Source: Bacilli bacterium (GTDB taxonomy: Bacteria; Bacillota_I; Bacilli_A; RF39; UBA660). Taken from it: a DNA stretch of 15,847 nucleotides. The position numbers and the translations under genes were made by a program. Each line of letters opens with the position of its first letter. Position 1 is the first letter of the stretch. Where the stretch lies: NCBI GenBank assembly GCA_017511605.1, contig JAFWJL010000013.1, positions 1-15,847 on the forward strand. The letters are read 5' to 3'. Below the pieces are notes generated by a model, which was given only the letters and a program-made list of their open reading frames with translations, made no database searches and was not told where the DNA came from. Below, in pieces: positions 6,274 to 14,134 of this stretch.

Positions 6274-7326
6274 ATGGAAAATAAAAAGGTATTAGAAATA
6301 AAAGAATTAATGAAGAATGATTTAGTTGATTCAGTTAATATGAATGAATTAAATGATTTAAAAGTAAAATATTTAGGTAAGAAAGGTTTAATTACTGAAC
6401 TTAATAGTGAGATTAAGAATATTCCTAATGAAGAGAAAAAAGATTTTGGAATGCAAGTAAATGAACTTAGAAATAGCTTTAATGAATATTATGAAAGTAA
6501 GAGAGTTCAATTAGAAAATGCTATTCTTAATGAAAAATTAAGTAAGGAAGCTATTGATATTACTTTACCTAGTAAGAAAATTAAACGTGGTTCATTGAAT
6601 CCAATGACTAGAATAACTGAAGAATTTGAAGATTTATTCGTATCTATGGGATATACAGTATTTGAAGGACCAGAACTTGAAAGTGATGAAAACTGTTTCC
6701 AAAAACTTAATTTACCTAAAGGACATCCTGCGAGAGATGCACAAGATACATTCTATTTAAAGGATGAAGTAGAAAATTACTTATTAAGAAGTCAAACTTC
6801 TACTGCACAAGTTAGAGCTATGGAAGCTAATGAGGAAAAGGGACCTATTAGAATAGTTTGTCCAGGTAAAGTATATAGAAGAGATGAAGATGCAACTCAT
6901 TCGCATCAATTTATGCAAATAGAGGGATTAGTTATTGATAAAAATATTTCAATGGCTGACTTAAAAGGTACTCTTGAAGTAATGATGAAACATATTTTAG
7001 GAGAAAAAACTGAAGTTAGATTTAGACCAAGTTATTTCCCATTTACTGAACCTAGTGTTGAAGTAGATGTTACTTGTTTCAAATGTGGTGGTAAAGGATG
7101 TAATCTTTGTAAAGATACTGGATGGATTGAAGTATTAGGTGCTGGTATGGTTCACCCTGATGTACTTACAATGAGTGGATATGATCCTAAAGTATACCAA
7201 GGTTTTGCATTTGGTACAGGATTAGATAGAATGGCTATGTTTAAATATGGTATTCCAGATATTAGAACTATTTATGGAAATGATATGAGATTTATTAATC
7301 AATTTGATAGAAAGGATGATGAATAA
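6274..7326 (+). CDS. pheS: Phenylalanyl-tRNA synthetase alpha subunit
   Basis: The catalytic subunit of the alpha2-beta2 enzyme that charges tRNA-Phe with phenylalanine; cytoplasmic. At 350 residues it has normal length. Residues 1-90 form the N-terminal helical coiled coil that holds the tRNA. The class II core follows: HPARDAQDTFY (151-161), LRSQTSTAQVR (171-181), motif 2 in GKVYRRDEDATHSHQFMQIEG (198-218), and motif 3 GTGLDRMAMFKYGIPDIR (314-331). A CxxCxxxxCxxC cluster (Cys268, 271, 276, 279) before GWIEVLGAGMVHPDVL is the zinc-knuckle-like insertion seen in other Gram-positive PheS proteins. A strong AGGAGGA (6264-6270) overlaps the HAD stop codon and lies 3 bases before the ATG. pheT overlaps its stop by one base (TAATG). 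Confidence 0.98.
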   Translation: MENKKVLEIKELMKNDLVDSVNMNELNDLKVKYLGKKGLITELNSEIKNIPNEEKKDFGMQVNELRNSFNEYYESKRVQLENAILNEKLSKEAIDITLPSKKIKRGSLNPMTRITEEFEDLFVSMGYTVFEGPELESDENCFQKLNLPKGHPARDAQDTFYLKDEVENYLLRSQTSTAQVRAMEANEEKGPIRIVCPGKVYRRDEDATHSHQFMQIEGLVIDKNISMADLKGTLEVMMKHILGEKTEVRFRPSYFPFTEPSVEVDVTCFKCGGKGCNLCKDTGWIEVLGAGMVHPDVLTMSGYDPKVYQGFAFGTGLDRMAMFKYGIPDIRTIYGNDMRFINQFDRKDDE

Positions 7327-9692
7327 TGTTATTAAGTAAGAAATTTGTATCTGATTATATTGATTTAGATGAAAATTTAAGTATTAATGATATTGCAGAA
7401 GCTATGACTTCAGTAGGTAATGAATATGATTATGCAGGTAAACTTATTAACTGTACTAATTTGATTACTGGTGAAGTAGTAGAATGTGTTGATCATCCTG
7501 ATAGTGATCACTTACATGTATGCAAGGTTAATATCGGTAGTGAAGTATTAAATATAGTTTGTGGAGCTCCTAATGTAAGAGCTGGAATAAAAGTTATAGT
7601 TGCATTACCAGGTGCAGTACTACCAGGCGGAGAAATTAAGAAAGGTGTAATTCGTGGAGTAGAATCAAATGGTATGATTTGTTCTATTGCTGAACTTGGA
7701 TTAGATAATAAATTCTTAAAACCTGAAGATAAAGAAGGAATTCATGAATTGCCTATTGATACAGAAATAGGAATTGAAGGAATTAAAGCTCTAGGATTAG
7801 ATGATGAAGTAATTGATTTTGAATTAACAAGTAACAGAGGAGATTTATTAAGTGTTATAGGTATGGCTTATGAATTAGGGGCAATCTATAACAAAAAAGT
7901 AAAAGATATAGATTTAAAATATAATTCTAATAATGATAATATTAAAGATTCATTTAATATAGATATTCAAACTAAAGATTGTAGTTTATTCTTAGCTAAG
8001 AAAGCAATTAATGTAACTATTAAGGAGAGTCCATTATTTATTAAAAATAGATTAATTGCTTCAGGTATTAGACCTATTAATAATGTAGTAGATATTTCAA
8101 ATTATGTTATGTTAGAAACTGGTCAACCACTTCATTATTATGATGCGGACAGATTAGGTGATACATTAATAGTTAGAAATGCTACTGATGGTGAAAAACT
8201 AGTAACACTAGACTCTCAAGAAAGAGTATTATCTAGTGAAGATATAGTTATTGCTGATAAAGAAAAAGCAATTGGTCTTGCTGGTGTTATGGGAGGTTTA
8301 TCTACAGAAGTAGAGGAAGACACTAAAAATATTATTATTGAATCAGCTATATTTGATTCTATTAAGATTAGAAAAACTAGTAAGAAGATTTTGAGAAGTG
8401 AAGCTTCTAATAGATTTGAAAAAGGATTAGATCCTCTAAGAACTTATATGGCTATTGAAAGAAGTTGTGCATTACTTGAAAAGTATGCTGATGCCACAAT
8501 AGTTGGAGGAACAGTTGAATACAAGGATATGGATATTACTGATACTAGTATTGATATTAAATTAGATAAAATTAAAAGTGTTTTAGGAATAGAAATATCT
8601 AAAGAAGAAGTAATTAGTATATTTGAAAGATTAGGCTTTACTGTACAAAATAATAATGAATTATTAAATGTAGTAGTTCCTTCTCGTAGAAGAGATATAA
8701 AGATTGTGGAAGACTTAATTGAAGAAGTTGGAAGAATCTATGGAATGGATAAAATAGAAGGAAAACTACCAGTATTAGATGTTATTAAAGGTAAATATGA
8801 TAAGACAAGACGTGCTATTAAACATAAACTTGCTGATCTTGGTCTAAATGAAACTATTAGTTATACATTAATACCTAAAGATGAAGTTCATAAGTTTACT
8901 AAAGATGATTTTACTGAAGTAATGTTGAATGATCCGATGAGTGAGGATAAAAATACTTTAAGATATAGTTTAATTTATTCATTATTAGAAGTATACAAAT
9001 ATAATAAAGATAGAAATAATTCTAATGTATCTATATTTGAAATTGGTAAAGGATTCTATAAGAGGGATAATGAATATTTTGAAGAATCTAAATTATGTGT
9101 ATTAATGAGTGGCGAATATGAATTAGATATTCATAATGAAAAAGTAGATTTCTATCATATAAAAGGTATTATGGAAGAATTATTATATTTCTTAGGATAT
9201 GATAATAGATATAGTTTATTAATAAACGATTATATTCCTAATGAATTACATCCAGGTGTTAGTGCGGCAATTAATGTAAATGGAGTTAATGTTGGTATAA
9301 TTGGTAAACTTCATCCTAATGTTATTAAAGATAACGTTTATGTAATGGAAATTAATTTAGATAAGTTATTAAGTATAAAAACAGGATCTATGAAATATAA
9401 AGATTATTCTAAATTCCCAAGTATTTATAAAGATGCTGCATTTATATTAGATAATAAAGTAACTAATAAAGAAGTATTAGATACTATTAAAAAGGCTGGA
9501 GGAAGATTACTTTCATCAGTATCATTATTTGATGTATATGAAAATATTTCTGAAGGTAAGAAATCTATGGCTTATAAGATGGTATTTACTGATTCTACTA
9601 AGACACTTAGTGATGATGAAGTAATGGATTTATTTAATAAGATAATTGACAAAGTGGTGTCAAGTCTTAATGCAGAATTAAGAGATAAGTAG
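7326..9692 (+). CDS. pheT: Phenylalanyl-tRNA synthetase beta subunit
   Basis: The beta subunit binds tRNA and carries the editing site that removes mischarged Tyr-tRNA-Phe. At 788 residues it has full bacterial length. Domains in order: the N-terminal segment, an EMAP-like tRNA-binding domain (about 40-150, with HPDSDHLHVCKV and VCGAPNVRAG), the B3/4 editing domain (about 205-375, with IRPINNVVDISNYVMLETGQ and LAGVMGG), the B5 domain (about 400-470), a catalytic-like core without an active site (about 475-680, with FEIGKGFY and HPGVSAAI), and a C-terminal ferredoxin-like anticodon-binding domain (about 695-788). It overlaps pheS by one base, implying translational coupling. The stop codon TAG lies in the loop of the operon's terminator hairpin. 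Confidence 0.98.
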   Translation: MLLSKKFVSDYIDLDENLSINDIAEAMTSVGNEYDYAGKLINCTNLITGEVVECVDHPDSDHLHVCKVNIGSEVLNIVCGAPNVRAGIKVIVALPGAVLPGGEIKKGVIRGVESNGMICSIAELGLDNKFLKPEDKEGIHELPIDTEIGIEGIKALGLDDEVIDFELTSNRGDLLSVIGMAYELGAIYNKKVKDIDLKYNSNNDNIKDSFNIDIQTKDCSLFLAKKAINVTIKESPLFIKNRLIASGIRPINNVVDISNYVMLETGQPLHYYDADRLGDTLIVRNATDGEKLVTLDSQERVLSSEDIVIADKEKAIGLAGVMGGLSTEVEEDTKNIIIESAIFDSIKIRKTSKKILRSEASNRFEKGLDPLRTYMAIERSCALLEKYADATIVGGTVEYKDMDITDTSIDIKLDKIKSVLGIEISKEEVISIFERLGFTVQNNNELLNVVVPSRRRDIKIVEDLIEEVGRIYGMDKIEGKLPVLDVIKGKYDKTRRAIKHKLADLGLNETISYTLIPKDEVHKFTKDDFTEVMLNDPMSEDKNTLRYSLIYSLLEVYKYNKDRNNSNVSIFEIGKGFYKRDNEYFEESKLCVLMSGEYELDIHNEKVDFYHIKGIMEELLYFLGYDNRYSLLINDYIPNELHPGVSAAINVNGVNVGIIGKLHPNVIKDNVYVMEINLDKLLSIKTGSMKYKDYSKFPSIYKDAAFILDNKVTNKEVLDTIKKAGGRLLSSVSLFDVYENISEGKKSMAYKMVFTDSTKTLSDDEVMDLFNKIIDKVVSSLNAELRDK

Positions 9693-9710
9693 TTTATCTC
9701 TTTTCTTTAT
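9680..9710 (+). terminator. Intrinsic terminator overlapping the pheT stop codon
   Basis: A 9-bp perfect stem, AAGAGATAA (9680-9688) with TTATCTCTT (9694-9702), is followed by TTCTTTAT. The loop contains the TAG stop at 9690-9692. This is the third gene end in the window built this way. Confidence 0.75.
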
Positions 9711-9718
9711 GATAAAAT
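9710..9718 (+). promoter_or_regulatory. Possible extended -10 for the microprotein gene
   Basis: TGATAAAAT is an extended -10 ending 18 bases before the microprotein ATG. It directly follows the pheT terminator, and no clear -35 is visible. Confidence 0.45.
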
Positions 9719-9736
9719 GATATTGGGAGTGGTATT

Positions 9737-9853
9737 ATGTCTAAAAAATCAATTCAAAAGGAAAATAAAAATAGTGTTGTATTAATATATGCTATTTTAG
9801 GTGCTATGGTATTTATGCTTGGAATAATTATTGCATGGAAATTCTTTATGTAA
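9737..9853 (+). CDS. 38-residue single-pass membrane microprotein, unknown function
   Basis: Not recognised. The ORF starts at an ATG preceded by GGGAG (9725-9729, 7-base spacing) and ends at TAA 9851-9853. The product begins MSKKSIQKENKNS, a basic and polar stretch of 13 residues. It continues as a hydrophobic helix of about 20 residues (residues 14-33, VVLIYAILG onward through LGIIIA) and ends with WKFFM. The positive-inside rule suggests the N-terminus is in the cytoplasm. Support for a real gene: its own possible extended -10, a good RBS, and a strong terminator starting only 5 bases after its stop, so the whole interval between pheT and the next operon is organised around it. It is too short for standard ORF cut-offs. 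Confidence 0.75.
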   Translation: MSKKSIQKENKNSVVLIYAILGAMVFMLGIIIAWKFFM

Positions 9854-9857
9854 TAAG

Positions 9858-9882
9858 AACTAGAGTTCTCTAGTTTTTTTTT
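9858..9882 (+). terminator. Intrinsic terminator after the microprotein gene
   Basis: A 7-bp perfect stem, AACTAGA (9858-9864) with TCTAGTT (9869-9875), has a GTTC loop and a T run to 9882. Confidence 0.85.
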
Positions 9883-9893
9883 ATATTTTGGTG

Positions 9894-9899
9894 TAAAAT
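9894..9899 (+). promoter_or_regulatory. Possible -10 for the ygjP-like/trmD operon
   Basis: TAAAAT lies 16 bases before the chosen ATG at 9916, with no clear -35. If real, the leader is only about 10 bases and just covers the RBS (9906-9910). Confidence 0.3.
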
Positions 9900-9915
9900 A
9901 ATGTTGGTGGTAATT

Positions 9916-10554
9916 ATGCAACTAACTTATAATAATAAAGATTATGATATTGTTGTAAATAAGAAGTTTAGTCAAAAGAATACGTACATTAGAGTAAAAA
10001 AAGATTTAAAAGTAACAGTTACTACTAATTATTTTGTTACTAATCATGCAATTGATAAGTTAATAAGAGAAAATTATGAAAGAATCTGTAAGATGATAGA
10101 TTTTCAAGAAAAGAAAGCTAAAAATAATAATGGATTCTTTTATTTAGGAAAACAATATGTAGTTATTTATAGTGATAATAAAGGTATTAAATTTGATGGG
10201 GATAAAGTATATATTGGCAATGATTTTGATATAGATAATTGGTATAAAAAAGAAGCTAAGAAATTGTTTTTAGAAAGACTTAATTATAATTATTCTAAGT
10301 TTACTAAGAATATACCTTACCCAAAACTTAGAATTAGAAAAATGACTACTAGATGGGGTGTGTGTAATATAAATACTCATATAATTACACTTAATCTTGA
10401 ATTAATAAAAAGAGATATAGCATATTTAGATTATGTAATTATACATGAGATGAGTCATTTAATACATGGTGATCATTCGAGAAGCTTTTGGAAATTAGTT
10501 GAATCTAATATGCCTGATTATAAAAAATATAGAGAAGAAATGAAGGAGTTTTAA
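9916..10554 (+). CDS. YgjP-like (DUF45) zinc metallopeptidase-fold protein
   Basis: A 212-residue soluble protein of the YgjP/DUF45 family, a metal-binding group with a zincin-like fold; its physiological substrate is not settled. The start is the ATG at 9916, preceded by GGTGG (9906-9910) at 5-base spacing; the upstream ATG at 9901 has no RBS. Family marks: the RKMTTRWGVCN motif (residues 141-151, normally R-WGSC), followed by ITLNLELI, then HEMSHLIHGDHSRSFW (177-192). His177, Glu178 and His181 form HExxH, and His187 in the HSRSFW part is the probable third metal ligand. The N-terminal half is a beta-rich region as in homologues. It is the first gene of a compact operon, and its TAA overlaps the ATG of the methyltransferase gene (TAATG), implying coupled translation. 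Confidence 0.9.
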   Translation: MQLTYNNKDYDIVVNKKFSQKNTYIRVKKDLKVTVTTNYFVTNHAIDKLIRENYERICKMIDFQEKKAKNNNGFFYLGKQYVVIYSDNKGIKFDGDKVYIGNDFDIDNWYKKEAKKLFLERLNYNYSKFTKNIPYPKLRIRKMTTRWGVCNINTHIITLNLELIKRDIAYLDYVIIHEMSHLIHGDHSRSFWKLVESNMPDYKKYREEMKEF

Positions 10555-11282
10555 TGATTATTACTAGTTTAGAAAATAATAAAATTAAAGATTTAGTAAA
10601 ACTACAGACAAAAAAATATAGAGATAATACTAATACATTTTTGGTAGAAGGAGAACATTTAGCAGAGGAAGTTTATAAGGTTGGGATTGTTAAAGAGTTG
10701 TTTGCTTTAGAAGGTACTAAAATAGATTTAAATATTCCTATTACTTATGTTAGTAGTGAAGTAATGAAAAAGATTAGTACTACTGATACAGTTATTGATG
10801 TGGTTGCTTTATGTGAAAAACTTGATAATAAGGAAATTATTGGTAATAAGATATTATTATTAGATGATATACAAGATCCTGGAAATTTAGGAACTATTAT
10901 TAGAAGTAGTGTGGCATTTAATGTGGATACTATTATACTTTCACCTAATACAGTTGATTTATATAATCCTAAAGTACTTAGAGCTACACAAGGTATGTTT
11001 TGCCATATTAATATAATCACTATGGATTTATTTGAGGCTATTGATACTATTAAAAATAAAGGTATTAGTGTATATGGTACTAATGTTAATAATGGATTAG
11101 ATGTTAGAAGTATTAGTGATACATCTAGTTATGCATTAATAATGGGTAATGAAGGTAATGGTGTTAAAAAAGAAATTCAAGATATGTGTGATAAGAATTT
11201 ATATATATCTATGAATAGTAAAGCTGAAAGTTTAAATGTAGGAGTAGCTTGTAGTATATTATTATATGAATTGGAGAAGTAA
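10554..11282 (+). CDS. SpoU/TrmH-family RNA 2'-O-methyltransferase
   Basis: Transfers a methyl group from SAM to a ribose 2'-OH in rRNA or tRNA; the exact nucleotide cannot be told. At 242 residues the layout is typical. The N-terminal L30e-like substrate-binding domain (1-95) contains FLVEGEHLAEEV, and the SPOUT knot domain (97-242) has motif 1 DIQDPGNLGTIIRSS (105-119), motif 2 IMGNEGNGV (196-204), and motif 3 ESLNVGVACSILLYEL (225-240). The trefoil-knot fold forms the SAM site and acts as a dimer in this family. AAGGAG (10543-10548) lies 5 bases before the ATG. In Bacillus a member of this family (ysgA) sits next to pheST; here it is one small unit away, so the neighbourhood is partly conserved. 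It is followed directly by rimM. Confidence 0.94.
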   Translation: MIITSLENNKIKDLVKLQTKKYRDNTNTFLVEGEHLAEEVYKVGIVKELFALEGTKIDLNIPITYVSSEVMKKISTTDTVIDVVALCEKLDNKEIIGNKILLLDDIQDPGNLGTIIRSSVAFNVDTIILSPNTVDLYNPKVLRATQGMFCHINIITMDLFEAIDTIKNKGISVYGTNVNNGLDVRSISDTSSYALIMGNEGNGVKKEIQDMCDKNLYISMNSKAESLNVGVACSILLYELEK

Positions 11283-11283
11283 T

Positions 11284-11763
11284 ATGGATAAAGTATTTAT
11301 TGGTAAAATTGTATCTACTCATGGTATTAAAGGAGAATTAAAAATACTATCAGATTTTCCTTATAAGAATAAAGTATTTGTAGTAGATAAAAAAATAATT
11401 ATTGATGATAAAGAGTATACTATTAAAAGTTATAGAGTTCATAAAAATTTTGACATGGTTACTTTGGATGATTATAAAGATATAAATGAAGTATTATTTC
11501 TTTTAAAAAAGAATGTATATATTGAAAAAGATAAATTAAATCTTAATGATAATGAGGTATTAGATGAAGAATTAATTACTTATAAAGTATTGACAAATAC
11601 TGGTAAAGTTGGAATAATAAAAGAAATTTTTAAAGCGAGTGAAACTAATAAAATAATTAGAGTTTTATTTGATAAAGAAGTATTAATTCCTTATAATTTT
11701 ATAAAAAAAGTAGATAAGGATAAAAAAGAAGTTACTGTAGAATTAATAGATGGAATGAATTAG
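11284..11763 (+). CDS. rimM: 16S rRNA processing/maturation factor RimM
   Basis: RimM binds S19 and helps late maturation of the 30S head domain. The chosen start (ATG 11284) has GGAG (11273-11276) at 7-base spacing; an in-frame ATG at 11266 would overlap the previous gene and has no RBS. This gives 159 residues, slightly shorter than the usual 165-175. The N-terminal domain opens with the signature FIGKIVSTHGIKGELKI (residues 5-21), and the C-terminal PRC-barrel domain includes LITYKVLTNTGKVGIIKEI and VLIPYNFIKKVD. The domain linker is short. rimM and trmD are adjacent, as in most bacteria, but rpsP and rplS, their frequent partners, are not in the window. It ends with TAG overlapping the trmD RBS. 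Confidence 0.95.
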   Translation: MDKVFIGKIVSTHGIKGELKILSDFPYKNKVFVVDKKIIIDDKEYTIKSYRVHKNFDMVTLDDYKDINEVLFLLKKNVYIEKDKLNLNDNEVLDEELITYKVLTNTGKVGIIKEIFKASETNKIIRVLFDKEVLIPYNFIKKVDKDKKEVTVELIDGMN

Positions 11764-11771
11764 GTGGTTAT

Positions 11772-12437
11772 ATGAAAATAGATATTTTAACTTTGTTTCC
11801 AGAAATGTTTGATGGGGTATTTACTGAGTCAATCATTAAAAGAGCTAGAGAAGAGAAAAAAGTTGAAATTAATTTAATTAATTTTAGAGATTATACTAAT
11901 GATCCACATAATAAGGTAGATGATACTCCATATGGTGGAGGAGCTGGTATGGTTTTAATGCCTCAACCAATATTTGATTGTGTTAAGACTATTAGGACAG
12001 ATGAGTCTAAAGTTATATTACTTACTCCTAGTGGAAAAGTATATAAACAAGAATTAGCTTATGATTTATCTCATGAGAAACATTTAATTATAATATGTGG
12101 TCATTATGAAGGCTTTGATGAAAGAATTAAAAGTATATGTGATTTAGAATTAAGTATAGGTGATTATGTATTAACAGGTGGAGAAATACCCGCAATGGTA
12201 TTAGTTGATTCTATTACTAGATTACTAGATGGGGTAATTACTAGTGAATCTCATATGAACGATTCATTCAATAATAATTTGTTAGATTATCCAACATATA
12301 CAAAACCTAGAGTATATGAAGGAATGGAAGTTCCTGAAGTATTACTTAGTGGAGATCATAAAAAAATAGATGAATATCGATTACAAGAACAAATAAGAAT
12401 TACTAAAGAAAATAGACCAGATTTATTAGATAAGTAG
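11772..12437 (+). CDS. trmD: tRNA (guanine-N1)-methyltransferase TrmD
   Basis: Methylates N1 of G37 next to the anticodon using SAM, preventing +1 frameshifting; cytoplasmic dimer with a trefoil knot. At 221 residues it is a little shorter than the usual 235-255 because its C-terminus is trimmed. Conserved motifs: MKIDILTLFPEMF at the start, DDTPYGGGAGMVL (50-62), IIICGHYEGFDERI (109-122) and SIGDYVLTGGE (132-142) forming the SAM-binding knot, and the C-terminal segment SESHMNDSFNNNLLDYPTYT, then PEVLLSGDHKKIDEYR. The last part is normally GNH...WR; here Trp is replaced by Tyr, a mild change. AGGTGG (11762-11767) lies 4 bases before the ATG. Confidence 0.97.
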   Translation: MKIDILTLFPEMFDGVFTESIIKRAREEKKVEINLINFRDYTNDPHNKVDDTPYGGGAGMVLMPQPIFDCVKTIRTDESKVILLTPSGKVYKQELAYDLSHEKHLIIICGHYEGFDERIKSICDLELSIGDYVLTGGEIPAMVLVDSITRLLDGVITSESHMNDSFNNNLLDYPTYTKPRVYEGMEVPEVLLSGDHKKIDEYRLQEQIRITKENRPDLLDK

Positions 12438-12445
12438 GTGAAGTT

Positions 12446-12898
12446 ATGTATTCTGTTGATAATAAGAAAAAAAATAAAAACAAGTTAATTGATGAGACTG
12501 AATTAGTAGAACTTGATGGTTTTATGATGGGGTCTAAAAATAAGACATTTAAAATAGATGGAAGTGAAGTTAGAGATATTAAAGTGGTTGATACTAAACT
12601 AGCATCAGCTTTAGTTAATAAACAAGTTTCTAAGAAATATGAAAAATTGATTATTTATTTGACAGAATTATTAGTTGATGATGACGATGATAGTGGAGAA
12701 ACTTATAGAGAAGCTTTAAATCAAATAGAAAAGTTTAGACAAGAAATAAAAAATAAGTATAGAAAATTCTTAAAACAAAAAGAGTTAGAAATGATGTCTA
12801 AAAAATTAATAATATTACAAAAAGAAGCTAATAAGAGATTATTAGAGATACAAAATAATATCTATAAATATGAAAATGAAAATAGAAGAAGTAAATAA
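12446..12898 (+). CDS. Hypothetical coiled-coil protein, last gene of the trmD operon
   Basis: Not recognised; 150 residues, no membrane segment or signal peptide. GGTGAAG directly after the trmD stop lies 4-5 bases before the ATG. Residues 1-20 are polar and Lys-rich. Residues 20-65 form a region with ELVELDGFMMGSKNKTFKID that may be a small beta-containing domain. Residues 70-95 contain KLIIYLTELLVDDDDDSGE, an acidic break. Residues 98-150 are strongly helical and charged with heptad-like hydrophobic spacing, likely coiled coil. Position and spacing say it is co-transcribed and probably coupled with trmD; a terminator starts at its 3' end. Since rimM/trmD operons carry ribosome-related genes, an RNA- or ribosome-linked role is possible, but nothing in the sequence proves it. 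Confidence 0.8.
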   Translation: MYSVDNKKKNKNKLIDETELVELDGFMMGSKNKTFKIDGSEVRDIKVVDTKLASALVNKQVSKKYEKLIIYLTELLVDDDDDSGETYREALNQIEKFRQEIKNKYRKFLKQKELEMMSKKLIILQKEANKRLLEIQNNIYKYENENRRSK

Positions 12899-12911
12899 TG
12901 CTTCTTTTTTT
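12886..12911 (+). terminator. Intrinsic terminator at the end of the trmD operon
   Basis: AAGAAG (12886-12891) pairs with CTTCTT (12901-12906) around a 9-base loop that holds the TAA stop, followed by T residues to 12911. The stem is short, so the call is moderate. Confidence 0.55.
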
Positions 12912-12921
12912 AGTTTTAGTA

Positions 12922-12930
12922 TGGTATAAT
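12922..12930 (+). promoter_or_regulatory. Extended -10 promoter for the DUF5305-like gene
   Basis: TGGTATAAT is an extended -10 with perfect TATAAT (12925-12930), 34 bases before the ATG. The -35 region is the T-rich tail of the previous terminator and shows no clear TTGACA-like hexamer. Confidence 0.6.
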
Positions 12931-12964
12931 TTTTATAGTATAAGGGGTTAATTGAGGTGATATT

Positions 12965-14083
12965 ATGGGTGAAAATAATAAATTTCAATTTGTTAGTTTA
13001 GAAGAAGATAATGAAGAAATAGTAGATGATAAAAAAGTAGAAGTTTTAATGGATGAAGAACCAAAAAAAGAGGAAGATACTACTATAACAGTTTCTAAGA
13101 AAAGACATTTTAGTTTTGAAGAGAGAATAATTGTTTCTGTATTAGTTATATTATTGTTGTTCGCAGGAGCATGTTTTTTAGGACTAAAAGTTATTAATCA
13201 TACTACTATGCAGGAAGTTAAATATGTAGAGAATGGTGATTTTACATATCAAGTATGTTTAAAAACTGCAACTTGTTTACCTGAGAATACATTTTATAAT
13301 TCATCTAATATTAATATTATTAAATTAACATTTAAATATGATGCTAAATATGCTAAGAGAATTAAAATTAATAATAATTATCGTGTATTGGGTACTATAA
13401 CAGTAGCTAGTAAAGAAACTCAAAAAGTGTTATATCAAAAGAATGTTGATTTAGTAGAAAAAACACCACTTTCTTTTAAAAAAGATAATTATTCAGTTAC
13501 AGAAATAGTTACTGTTGATTATGCTAAATATAAAGAATTGCTTAAAGATTATACTAATGCAGATAAGCAGATAGAGGTAGTATTCTATTTAGAAGAGAAT
13601 AATCAAAGTAGAAGTGTTTCTTCTTTAGTAATACCTTTATCTAAAGATATATTTGAATTAAATAAGCATACAACTGTTAATGAGAATAGAAAAGCTAAAG
13701 AAAAAGTTAATGTATGGGATACTTATTCGTTAATATATGCTATTGCTTCTTCTTTCCTAACAATTGTTTCTTTATCTTTAATTTATAGAACTACACGATT
13801 GGTATTAAAAGTTACTAATAATAAGAGTGATTATGAAGAAGAAGTAGAACGTTTATTAAAAGAATATGATAGTATAATCGTTGTTGCTCAAGATGGATAT
13901 GAATCAATTTTAGAAAGAGAAGTAATAAAAGTAGACGAATTTGAGGAATTGGTTAAAGTTAGGGATGAAATAGGAAAACCAATAATATTTTCGAAAGTTA
14001 ATAATGTTAAAAGTGAGTTTATTGTAGAAGATGATAAAGTATTGTATAAATATGTAATTAAAGAAGCAGATTTTACAGATTAA
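12965..14083 (+). CDS. Two-TM membrane protein, DUF5305-like
   Basis: Function unknown; 372 residues. GAGGTGA (12954-12960) lies 4 bases before the ATG. Residues 1-50 are acidic/charged and cytoplasmic, TM1 is about 54-76, an external region covers about 77-252, TM2 is about 254-275, and the cytoplasmic C-terminal domain is 280-372. The external part has paired cysteines (YQVCLKTATCLPENTFY, Cys98 and Cys104) and a beta-rich pattern (NIIKLTFKYDAKY, VVFYLEE). The C-terminal domain reads YDSIIVVAQDG, then IKVDEFEELVKVRDEIGKPI, then VLYKYVIKE. The overall plan and the V-DEFEELVK...KPI pattern resemble the DUF5305 family of archaea and bacteria by my recollection; this needs a profile search. The gene is a separate unit, without a clear terminator before the rimP promoter. 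Confidence 0.82.
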   Translation: MGENNKFQFVSLEEDNEEIVDDKKVEVLMDEEPKKEEDTTITVSKKRHFSFEERIIVSVLVILLLFAGACFLGLKVINHTTMQEVKYVENGDFTYQVCLKTATCLPENTFYNSSNINIIKLTFKYDAKYAKRIKINNNYRVLGTITVASKETQKVLYQKNVDLVEKTPLSFKKDNYSVTEIVTVDYAKYKELLKDYTNADKQIEVVFYLEENNQSRSVSSLVIPLSKDIFELNKHTTVNENRKAKEKVNVWDTYSLIYAIASSFLTIVSLSLIYRTTRLVLKVTNNKSDYEEEVERLLKEYDSIIVVAQDGYESILEREVIKVDEFEELVKVRDEIGKPIIFSKVNNVKSEFIVEDDKVLYKYVIKEADFTD

Positions 14084-14096
14084 ATAAAAATAAAAC

Positions 14097-14124
14097 TTGA
14101 AAATAAATAGAATTGTGTTATAAT
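14097..14124 (+). promoter_or_regulatory. Promoter of the rimP-nusA operon
   Basis: TTGAAA (14097-14102), a 16-base spacer, and TATAAT (14119-14124) with an extended TG at 14116-14117. Among the strongest promoters in the window; it resembles the T-box operon promoter. Confidence 0.8.
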
Positions 14125-14134
14125 ACATACAGAA

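Noticed and set aside
13910..14128. Minus-strand ORF of 72 codons rich in Phe and Tyr over the end of the DUF5305-like gene and the rimP promoter
   Set aside because: Low-complexity product typical of antisense AT-rich coding sequence, no RBS, and it covers a strong promoter on the other strand.
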